Source: Branchinecta lynchi
Lineage: Eukaryota; Arthropoda; Branchiopoda; Anostraca; Branchinectidae
Length of the DNA: 64,000 nucleotides
Direction of reading: 5' to 3'
Assembly: GCA_023053575.1 (NCBI GenBank)
Contig: JAKZAP010000003.1
Span: forward strand, 3,572,561 to 3,636,560
The notes below the pieces were generated by a model that ran no database searches, was not told the DNA's origin, and saw only the letters and a program-made list of their open reading frames with translations. Below are positions 35,601 to 47,600 of the stretch, piece by piece. Position 1 is the first letter of the stretch, and the number at the start of each line of letters is the position of its first letter. The position numbers were made by a program, and so were the translations under genes.

Positions 35601-38600
35601 GATTCTATTAACGTTTTCAAAAATTATATGGCAATTTGTATGCCGAAAGAGTTTACAGGATGAATATTGTTTTAGAAGAGCTTGTAGAGGCCAATGGCGT
35701 ATTTTATGCATTGTGATGTGATTATTACTGGAACGACGAACTGATTGACTGTACATATATTTATATTTTAGATGTGATTATGTTTAACGTGAAGGGCAAA
35801 CTCGATTTTTTATGAATAAACTCTACTCCTCCTATCAGGGGCGTCACGACTGGGGGCGAGGGGGGACGCCCCCCCCCCCCAATGCTGTCGGCCAGTCGGT
35901 AAAAAATAACCGAGTCGGCGCGAAGCGCCGCCATTTTTCGTCAAAACTGTTGATTTTTTTTATGAAAACAGTCGGTTTTTCTGAAAATTGGTCGATTTTT
36001 CATCAAAATAGTCGTTTTTTCTGAAAATCAGTGAATTGTTCTGAAAATCGGTAGAGTTTTTTTCAAAAATGTCATTTCTATTGTTGAAAACAGTTGTTTC
36101 TTTCTGCAGAAAAAGTCGGTAAAAATTACCAACCAGTCGGTAAATGCCTCACCCCCCTCCAAACATTTTGGCTAGTAACGCCTCTGCTCGTATTCCAAAC
36201 AGTTATGTACAATATGTCCTTCAACGAGGATAATGCATCACTCCTAATTCCCATGGTCGTTACTACGTTAGTTTCTTGGTCAAATGTACTGAGATTGCAA
36301 AACTCCCGACCTGTCTTCCTGGCTCCAACAATACTAACAAAAACTGACCACTCGTCGCTTCTGACCACCTGTCCAGTAGAAAGTGACATCTCTTGGCAGA
36401 GGAATCCTGCTGCCTCTCCATGAAACAGCCAATTGAATTTTTCAAAACGAAGCCAGGCTATGACGTACTAAGGGTCCTCCCGGATCTAAATCCAACGAAA
36501 CGACCGAGTGACCATCACTCTAGCAAACTTATTCGGTCTCTCGGCATTGCACCAATCAACAAGAGCTACGAGCTCATATGGAACTTGTTACGAGTAGGCA
36601 CGGCTCGGTTATGTCAATGATATATCTAGTGTTTGCTAGGTGTCTTCCCACCAAGTTTCATCTCGATCCCTCCACTCATAGCGTTTCCAAAGATTTCCGG
36701 TTGCCCCCTCCAGCTCCCCCCAAAAGTCACCGGATCCGGTCCAGATTTTAAGTGGGTCGTCTGAGGGATGAGGTCTTTCCAAATATCAAGTTCCATCGAG
36801 ATCCGATCACCCGTTCAAAAGTTATAAATACCTCAAGATTCCGGATTCCCCCTCCCTCTACTCCCCCCACAGTACCCGAATCGGCTCGGTTATGTCAATG
36901 ATGTATCTAGTGTTTGCTAGGTGTCTTCCCACCAAGTTTCATCTGGATCCCTCCACTCATAGCGTTTCCCAAGATTTCCGGTTGCCCCCTCCAGCTCCCC
37001 CCAAAATTCACCGGATCCGGTCCGGATTTTAAGTAGGTCGTCTGAGGCATGAGGTCTTTCCAAATATCAAGTTCCATCGAGATCCGATCATCCATTCAAA
37101 AGTTATAAATACCTCAAGATTCCGGATTCCCCCTCCCTCCACTCCCCCCCACAGTGCCCGAATCGGCTCGGTTATGTCAACGATGTATCTAGTGTTTGCT
37201 AGGTGTCTTCCCACCAAGTTTCATCTCGATCCCTCCACTCATAGCGTTTCCCAAGATTTCCGGTTGCCCCTTCCAGCTCCCCCAAAAAGTCACCGGATCC
37301 GGTCCGGATTTTAAGTGGGTCGTCTGAGGCATGAGGTCGTTCCAAATATCAAGTTTCATCGAGATCCGATCACCCGTTCAAAAGTTAAAAATACCTCAAG
37401 ATTCCGGATTCCCCCTCCCTCCACTCCTCCCACGGTGCTCGGATCGGGGAAGTGACTATTTCCAACTTAATCATTTGGGGTCCCTGATATGCCTGCCAAG
37501 TTTTATCATCCTAGCTTATGTGGAAGTTCCCGAACTAGCAAAACCTGGACAGACCGACAGACCGACGGACGGACAGAAATTGCGATCGCTATATGGCACT
37601 TGGCCGAAGGGCAAGTGCCATAAAAATCGGCGTTCGTGGTAAATACGAATTAGCGAATGCTAATTCCCAATGCCCTGTATACCATTTGTTTCAGATTGCG
37701 TCATGGGACTAGTTCGAGCGTTGCAGATACGTAACGAATGACAGAATTAGATTCCGCCGAACACAAAAGTTATGAGGTCTCCTTATTTTCGTTTTTCTGA
37801 ATTTCTTATTTGCTTGCTCCTTAGCAAAGAAATTCTACGATTATTAGTAAATATTCGCTGCCAGATCCTATCGAGAAATTGTCATTTCTCCGCATATAAC
37901 TGTCCGAAACGGCCTACGCGCTTCTGTCGCCACCTCATGGGCGTCTGTATGACGCTTGAGTAGTTTTTGGGATCCCAAAACTTAAGTGCATGGATGCCTA
38001 TGACATCGCAAAAGTTGTCCGTCTGTCCGTCCGTCCGTCTGTCAGCACGATAACGCTCGAAGGGAATGAGATATATTGACGAAACTCGGTGTGAAGATTC
38101 TTCGAGTGAAGGGAAAGGTTGAGTTCGTAGATGGGCCCGATAGCTGGATATTTAGGGGAGAGGTTTCAAATTAAGGGGCGAACAAAAATATTTTTTAAAA
38201 GCTAATGAGATAGTTGTTTCAAGGGTAAGACGACATGCTGAACACGAATATGAAACCCATTTATTTGCCAGACAAGTTGTTCACCAGGAATCCGGCCAAA
38301 ACCGGAAAGTTTGTTAAAAGAATAAGTAATAAGTTGTTAGATGTCCAGTTTAGGGGTAAGGAGGCATGTTGAATCTGAATATGAAATTCTTGTCGAACAA
38401 GTAGATCGCCCAGAATTCGGCCAAAACCGGAAAATCTGTCAAAAATAAAAGTTTAATCTGAAGTGGGTTAGAGGTTTGGTTTAAGGATAGGGAAAAATGC
38501 TGAAGCCAAATTTCATAATAACTAACATAACTAACAAAATAACGCCGGACAAGTAGTTCACCCGGAATCCGGCATAAACCGGAAAGTTTGTTAAAAGTAA

Positions 38601-41600
38601 ATGTTTTATCTGAAGTGATTAGATGTCCGATTGACGGTTAAGGAGAGATTCTGAATCCGAATATGAAAATTATTTTCTCACCGGGCAAGTAGATCGCCCG
38701 GAATCCGGCCAAAACCGGAAAATTTGTTAAAAGTAAAAGTCTTCTATGAATTTCATTAGGTATTCGATTTACGGGTAAGAAGACATACTTAACCCGTGTG
38801 TGACAATCGTTTTCTACCTGGACACATAGTTTGCCAGGAATCCGGCTGAAATCGGAAAATTTGTTAGAAACTGAAGTTTTCTCTGAAGTTGATTAGAGGC
38901 TCCACACAAGGTTAAGGAGATACGCTGAATCCATTTTTGAACTTCAACCTTTTGCAAGACAAGTAGTTCATCCGGAATCCGGCTAAAACCGGAAATTTGG
39001 CAAAAGTAAAGGCAGGAACTTTCGTCAAAGTAGACGCAGGCTATAGCGGTAAACACACATGCTGAATCCATATTTGAACTGATGGAGTCTTCTCAGATGA
39101 TTACCATTTGCCTTAATCTGTTTCTAAATTTTACTAGTTAAGTGCTCAAAGAGTCTGGCGAAGACTGGGTCTCTGCAAGACCCGATTGTCTGGATCAAAT
39201 ATTACATTTTTGGGATCCCATCGAAACCTTTGGTCTTGTTTTTTATGTGTTATGTTTTCCCTAATAACGTCTTTTTATTTTGTCTTGTACTCCATTATTT
39301 TCATCCTTTACGATTTTGTGGGTAAGAAATAACTTATTATTATTATGTATCTCCATTTACATCTTTTACTTTTTATCTAAGTACCAACTAAATGTTACTC
39401 TTTTTGTAAATATAAGGTTTGAAACCAAGCTGAGCATTCATTTCAAATAGAACAGAAAAACGAGATGTGGAAGGTTTTATTCAAAGTGGTGAAAGACATT
39501 GTGGATTTCTGGAGTGGCCCCTTTTTCTGGGTGAAAGCTTTTCCGCTTTCCGCGCTTTCCCAGACGGATGATAAATCGTAAATATACACATAATTCAGAA
39601 TCGCAAATAATCACAGATTTGTACATATACACTTTAAACACGCACATTTTATCTTTCGTTATTTTAATTTTATCTGCATGTCGTTCAGTCCGCATCGTCC
39701 TTCTGGTTTTTAGTTATACGCCGTCTTATTGTTTGTTGGTTCCGAATCGTTTTCCTGTTGTTATTGTGGTGGATTTTATTATTTAGTTTTGTTTCTTCCG
39801 CTGAGGACGGTTTGCCGGAAGTGCAACCGAAATATCCGAAATTGTAATTATCCCTCGCACATCATCTTGGAGGGGTAACTAGCTGATCAAGAAAAAAAAA
39901 AACCCGAAAACTCGTTTTTCTGTTTTATTTACTCTTTTTGTGAACTAGCGACTTGGATGGGAATTATCTAGACGAAATCCTAGAAAGCTTCAGATTTGAA
40001 TCCTTTAGGCGGATCTCGCACACATCGGCACAGATCAGTAGTATCAAGAACAAATAATCTGATAAACCTCGGTCTCCCTATCCCATGCGGAGTAGAGTAT
40101 TTCCCAGTGCCCTGCCCAATGCAAACGAGCGGAAGTTAACAGCTACGTGGCACATCCCGTTTCATTACCTCTATAAATAGCTATATCGCTGTGAAGCCGC
40201 GTAGAGGTAACTTATCAAAATCAAAGCCGACTGGTTCTCCAGGCACGCTCCAGAGCGGGTCATCATGCCTCCTGCCCTTACTGCTCTACGATGAGCAATG
40301 GCAAAGACGGAAGTAGACTGGTATCAACTCAAAGCTAGAGCAAGTACCTGTAGCTCCGCTCTTTTTTGCCGGGTATCCATAGTCACAGCATGGGACCAAA
40401 GACGGAGGTTCTATCTGATTATTTGTTTTTGGTAATATTCCCCACACTTGAACAAGATCCTACCTTATTCGATTCAGCAAATAGCGCTTACTGTCAAACA
40501 TCGCCACCTCCCCAAACAAACCCACTGGTGGTGGCGATTCTGTCAACTTCATCTTCATCATACTTGCCACTGAGTGTCGCAAAAACAACGGCACCTTCCG
40601 ACGGCAGCTGATCGTTTAAAGACACATCACTGTCCGCGTGGCGGAAGTTTGGAAGAGTTATTGATCCCCAAGAAAGATGGACACAGGTGATGAATTTCCC
40701 AAGGTTTGATGTGGGGAGTGGGAGTAACGACACCGAAAGGCGTTGTATATACTACAGATACAGAGGCACCAGATCCAGACAAGTCCAGATTCAGCGAAAG
40801 TTGTCCGTTTCTTCTTACGATAAAAAACGGGAAGCACTGACAGAAGAACGATATCTTCGTAACTTAAATAACGACGACGAAGAATTATATATCCCTATTC
40901 AAGAGAGATGTTCATAGAATCAGACAAGTCCAGATTCAGCGAAAGCCCAGGTCTGTACGATCAAGAGAGAAAAGCAGTGACAGAAGAACGAAATCTGCGT
41001 CAATAAACGGCGAATAGTTATATGTTCCGGTTCACGAGAGCTTTCATAGATGGCGCCACGGAAGAATTACACAGTGATCTATAGCTCCGATTACACTTGG
41101 GACGGACTTGCCGATGACCTCAGCTTATATTTAGCAGCTCTTCAAAATCGTAAAAGCACTGACGATACATCAGTATCTTGGTTAATATCTAGGAGATAAC
41201 GACACAAAAATGTTTGCTGACGAGCGCTTGCTTACAGGACAGTTTAGCAGTAAAAACAGCAACAGTGGGTCACAGGTAGTTAGTTTACACCGAGGACGGA
41301 CTTGTCTAGTCCAGTCACAACTATGATCTCCGACCAGCTCTTCGGAATCACACAGCGATCACACTTAGGTGGAAGTACCGTAACCTTCTCCAGGATGGCG
41401 GCGAGACAGAGTATGTTCTTGATTTTCACGAGCTCTATGATGGAGCTACAGCAGTTATATGAATGAACAGGACAGAACGTGAAGTTTCACTGCGTACGAT
41501 GGACGTTTCAGCGGTTGCTCAAATGAACACTCAGAATAAGGGGTTGAGCGGGGCAGGAATCAACTAGCTTGGCATCCTTTTCTACGGCTGTGAAGCCACA

Positions 41601-44600
41601 GGTCAAGCCTCACGCTACACTGACAACTGACAAAAGAAAAGCGATACCTTTGGAAAATAAAAGTGATAACACCTGAGTGGCATTCACAAAGTCCAATCGA
41701 TCGCCACTAGAGTTTTATCAATGCATGAGCTCACTGATGCAAGACGGGTGAGTCTTCAACAAAATCAAAGCACTGTATCACGATAGAATAATTCAATTTT
41801 TATTCTGATTGACTCTCTTTTCACGTGTCCCGTCATGTGGTCGGCCACGAGGCAGGCACACACGATATTGATAATGAATCTGAACGCAATGAACGGTTGG
41901 AGTCGGTATCTAAAACCGTTCAGGTCCTTAAGTAGTTCGAATGGCAAAACTTCAAACCAGGTAACAGATTTGAATGTCAGCACCGACACCTTGTATACTT
42001 CGAATTGCTGTCCCGATCTAAAGCCAGGTTCTGTAATCAAAGCGGACGAAATCCTTTCATGACCTGGCTCGAACGGAGCACAGTATTCTATTCTTCAAAA
42101 CGATACTTCAGAAGGAGATTTGGGCAATGTTTCCTTTGCTAAATTTCAGACACCATGTTTCACGCGCAGAGGTGATATTACGACTAAAGCTTCGCCAGAG
42201 ATTTCATCTTTCTTCGCACCCACAATCTGGAACCGGAGCAAGCCAGGCGAGGTTTATCAATGTCTCCCGAGTTTCCTTAATCCTTGTGAAAATAGAGAGC
42301 AAAGGTCAAAGAGATTTCCAAACTTTCGATACTAGATCGACAGCTGAGTGGTTAAGACGCGATGAGATGATCCAAGACGGACTACGGCCCCGATTCGACA
42401 TGAATAGTCACCGAGGCGGAAGGATTGGTTCTGTGAGACGCAGGCGAACCAGCTGTAAAACAGGATTCCAGCTACCCCTCCCCCCAACACACACACAGAT
42501 TCATTGGATGTCACGCATTTAAAATTAACTCGCGTGTCAAGGGAAAATCCTTGTGCTCGCAGTCAAAAATGGAATTTTAAAAAAGATTTTGGTACCGGGG
42601 GTGGTTTGCCGGGGCTAGGGTTTCGCCGGGGGAAGGGTTGGCCTAAACCTGTAAAACGGGTACCTAGAGGTATCTAGAGTAAAGCACGGGAAGCGTCGGA
42701 TGATTCACCCTCAACCACGCATCGCACTCCCGGCGAGGGGAGTGAAACAGAAAATCAACGCCTGCGCTACGCGAGCTTTGACTGGTTTGCATGCGAAAGT
42801 TTTCTTTTTGGTACTAGACGGTGAGGTGTCCATAAGAATCTGTTCATACGAAAATGGTGCCACGCTTGCGCATCAACTTCCAACTGAGCGAATTCCGGTT
42901 TGCTATGGAGAAAATGGCATTTTCTTAGCACTTTCTGACTCTAAAGCAAAGCAATAAGCTTGAATCTCATACGGCAGGTCCTGAACCACTTTTCCAGTAG
43001 CAAAGTTCCTGACTGTAAAGGATGGTTGACGGATAGCCATAAGCAACTTCTAGCCTTTTTCCCTTTCATTCCTTCGAGTAAGTATCTCTTTACGAGTTCG
43101 TCTTCTCGGCTACGGTGTAAAAGTGTGGGGGCTAATTCCCCGATTGAAAGTAAAGTAGGTCCAGCACTCGACGCTGCCAGATTAGCTAGTAGCAGAAAAT
43201 CCAAGAGAAATAAAAGTTTTTAACTACAGGCCTTTTGTGAAGGCCAATGGACTATTTCGGTACACGTATTATTACTGTTATTAGCTAGTGCTTGAGTGAC
43301 AAGAGCTGCAGCATGTATATTAGCTAAGGGTCGTGTGTAAATGTAGACGTATGAAATAACATTCTTGCCCGCTAAATTTAGTCCTTATCCCTCCATCTTT
43401 TCCGTGTTACTCAATTTCAGCCCCCCCCCCCCCCACACACACACGTTCGAATCCTTTGCAGACCTATAAGTCAGAATCTCGGACAGGTGCTCTTGCCAGC
43501 CGTCAAGTTCTATCAGAATTGGATTACTCGTTCGAGAGTTATGAGATTTCAGAGATCCAACCGAAAAAGCCGGAGCCAGCCCGTACCAATAAATGGGACA
43601 TATAGAACGTGTACTCTTGCTAACTATTAAGTTTGATCTGCACGGATCAAACTTTATCCACGCCGGAAGATTTACGCCCCCCCCCCCCCCACACACACCA
43701 GTGCTACCAAATACATAAACAGTAGATATAGGCTTATGATTGTCCTCCCATCGAATTTTCGTTCCGATACCAGCACTTCAAGCGTGCGGCGATAATTTCG
43801 GTAGCCCCCCCCCCACGCTAACTTCTAAAAAATTGCCGGATCAGGTTCGTATCTATCAATGGAACATGCATAGCTGCCAACAATCAACAGGGTTTGTGCG
43901 CTTGCTCATTCACGTTTTTCCCTGACTTCCCTGACCTTTTCCAGCAGTTTTCCAACACCTTTCGATTACCTCAGTGAGGAAATTAACTCATTTACTGAAA
44001 AAACAAGAGCTGGAAGCTCATATGGCACTTGCAAGGCTGGGTCAGAGGATTGAAGTATGAAGTCGTCAATTCGTGGGTTTGTTGTGATCGTATGTAAGCA
44101 AAATCCTTGAGATCAGAACGGTCATGGGTCCTTGGAAATCACGAGAATGTATTGTTCGTAAAATCTATTTTATTTATTCATTTGGCCGTGATGATGCGCA
44201 CTTTAAGGGCGCTAGAAATTCATCTGTAATGAACACTCCTGAAGCACAAATGATGATAAGCTCATTGGAATCAAGAAAATTTATATTTTGCTCAAAATTA
44301 TTGTTTGTATTTTAAGAAACTGAGTTGTAAGCAAAACCCGTGAGGCAAAAATGATCACGGGCCCTTTGGGATCATGAATTTATATCGTTTGGTTAACGTA
44401 TTTTTTTTACTTTTCGGTTAAGACACGCACTTTAAGGGTGCTAAGAATTAGTTTAACACCTTTGACTTAAATGTAAACTTTGCTTAAAAGCATTTTCTGT
44501 ACTTTGTGCTTAGGATTAGTACTTTAAGGGATGGTTGGATCTGAGAAGTGACAATTTCTGATCCAATCTTGTCAAGTTTCTAATGTTCGAGCCAAGTTTC

Positions 44601-47600
44601 ATCAACCTAGAACATCTGGAATTACCTTAGTTCGCGATCACCGAAATTCCGGACCCCCCACCCACCAACTCCCCTCACGGTGCCCGAACCCGGTCCGATT
44701 TTGTCACTGATGTATATAGTTCGTGTCCTTGTTCTTCCCACCAAGTTTCGCTTAGAGTGGAGCACTCTAATCGTGTCACAAGATCCCCCCCCCCCCGCAT
44801 TCATCGGATCCGGTCCGGACTTAAAACGGGACATCCGAGACATCTTCCCAAATATCATGTTTCGTTAAGATCCGACCACTCGTTCGAGAGTTATACATAC
44901 ATCAAGATTCCAAGATTCCCCTCCCTCCAATCCCCCACGATGGTTGGGTCGGAGAACTTATTATTTCTAAACAATCCCGTCAAGTCTCTAATGTTCAAGC
45001 CAAGTTTCATCGTCCTAGCACATCTGGAAATACCTTAGATGATAGCCCGATTTCCGGACTCCCCTCTCTAACTCCCCCCACAGTGCCCAAATCCGATCCG
45101 GTCCTATCACTGAGTATCTAGTTCTTGTGCTTGTCCGTCCCACCAAGTTTCATCCCAATCGCTCGACTCTAAGCGTGTCACAAGATTTCCGGTCCCACAT
45201 TCATCGGATCCGGCTTTAAATGGGTCATTCGAGGAACGAGCTCTTTCCAAATATCAAGTTTCGTTAAGATCCGATCATCCGTTCCAATGTTATACATTCC
45301 TCAAGATTCCGGATTCCCCCTCCTTCCACACCCCTACGGTGGTCGGATGGGGAAGTTGACTATTCCCAGGTTAATCTGGTCGGATTCTTGACTTGCCTGT
45401 CAAGTTTCATAGTCCTAGCCCACCTGGAAGTAACTTGACTCCGAATCATCGGAATTCCGGAAACCCCCTCCAGCTACCCCACAGTGCACGAATCCGGTCC
45501 GGTTCTGTCAATGATGTACCTAGGGCTTGTGTTTGTTCCTTCCACCAAGTTTCATCCCGATCGCTCCACTCTAAGCGTGTCACATGATTTCCGGTCCGCC
45601 CCCCTTCTACTCCCCCCACATTCATCTTATTCGGTCCGCACTTGAAATAGGACATATGAGACACGACGCCTCTCCAAATATCAAGTCACTAAGATCCTAT
45701 CACCTGTTCAAAAGATATGCATGTCTCTAAATTGCGGATTCCGGCTCCCCTCCCTCCACTCACGATGGTCGGATCGAGCAAGTGATTGTTTCCAAGCTAG
45801 TATGGACGGGTCCCTAATATGCCTGCCAAGTTTCGTCGTCCTAGCACATCTGGAAGTACCCTAACTCGCAAACACCGGACTGACCTACCAAACGACAGAC
45901 CGACGGAAAAGTGGTCGGATTATAGCACTTGGCCGGAAGGCAAGTGCCATAAAAACTGAACAAAACATCCATCAGCTTCGTAAAGCCGTTCAAACAGTAC
46001 GAGAATTAACAATGCGATTCCTCATTCCACAAACTGGGACGGCTCAAAGAACAAAGTTATCAACTCATAAACTTTGGACAGAGAACCGACGAAAAAGAAA
46101 CTTACAGTAAAAAAAAACTTGATGCATAAGTATAGACTGAACTTTTCCATTAATTTCCCTGAACTTCTGCAACTTTTCACGATTTAAAAAAAAGATTCCC
46201 TGACTTTTCCCTGATTTCCAGAGCCGCACGAATCCTGAATCAAGGTCCATCCGAGTCGGGTTACTTGAGCCGAAGGCTGCAAGTGCCATAAAAAGTAAAA
46301 CAAGAGCTAGAACCTCACATGGCACTTGCATGACTGGATCAGAGAATGAAAGTAGGAATTTGTCAATTCGTGGGTTTGTTATGATCATTTGTAAGCAAAA
46401 CCCTTGAGCTAAGATTGATCACGGGACTTCGGAAATCACGATAATGTATCGTTCGTAAAATCTATTTTATTTTGCATTTGGCTGTCATGATGCGCACTTA
46501 AAGGGCGCTAGAAATTCATTTGTAATGAGAACTCTTGAAGAAAAAATGATCGCAATCTCATCGGGAGCATTAAAATGTATATGTTACTCAAAATTGTTGT
46601 TTGAACTTTAAGGAAATCACTTGTAAGCAAAACCCTTGAGGTAAAACTGGTCATGGGCCTTTGTGGATCATGATTATATATCGTTTGGTCAAGAGTATTT
46701 TTTTTAACTTTTCGTTTAAGATGCGCACTTTAAGGGTGCTAGAAATTCATTTTTAAGCAAAACCATTGGAGCAAAAACGATCATGTGCTCATGAGGATCG
46801 TGAAAATGAATATTTTGCTTGGCTAAGTCAAAATAATTCAGTGTATTCAGATACAAGATAGGGAAACTCAGAGAATGCAATACTGGATTCCGGCTAGTAT
46901 GTTTAAAATTTGGTACGCACTTTAAAAAAGATTCGCCACCTCTTAGTGATGGATTCCGGATCCCCCTCCCCCACAGTGCCCAAATCCGATCCGGTTCTGT
47001 CACTGATGTATCTAAGGCTTGTGCTTGTTCCAACCCGGTCGGTCCACTATGCGTGTCACAAGATTTCTGGTTCTCCTCACTCCCCCCCCCAAATTCATCG
47101 GATCAGGTCCTGACTGTAAATAGGACACTGGAGAAATGAGGTCCTTCCAAATGTCAAGTTTCATTAAGATCCGATCACCCATTCAAAAGTTATACATATC
47201 TCAAGATTCAGGATTCCCCCTACCTCCACTGTCCCCACGATGGTTGGATCAGGGTACTGACTATTTCTATGCCAGATCATGCCAAGTCTCAAATATTGAA
47301 GCCAAGTCTCAAATATTGAAGCCAAGTTTCATCGTACTAGCAAACCTGGAAGTACCTTAATATGCGATCACCGTAATTCAGGACCCCCCCCCCCCCCCTC
47401 CCCCCTCTAACTCCTCCACAGTGCCCGCTTATATCAATGATGTATCTAGGGCGGGTGCTTGTTCTCCCCACCAAGTTTCACCCGAATCGTTCCCCTCTAA
47501 GCGTGTCACACGCCTTCCGGTTCAGATCCGATTCCCCCCCCCCCCCGCCCACACATTCATTGAATATGGTCCGGACTTGAAATGTTACACCCGAGACAGG

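Noticed and set aside
42700..43223. Back-to-back plus-strand frames as a gene
   Set aside because: No known domain, opposite strand equally open, and followed by a LINE-like 3' hairpin and microsatellite; at most an element remnant.
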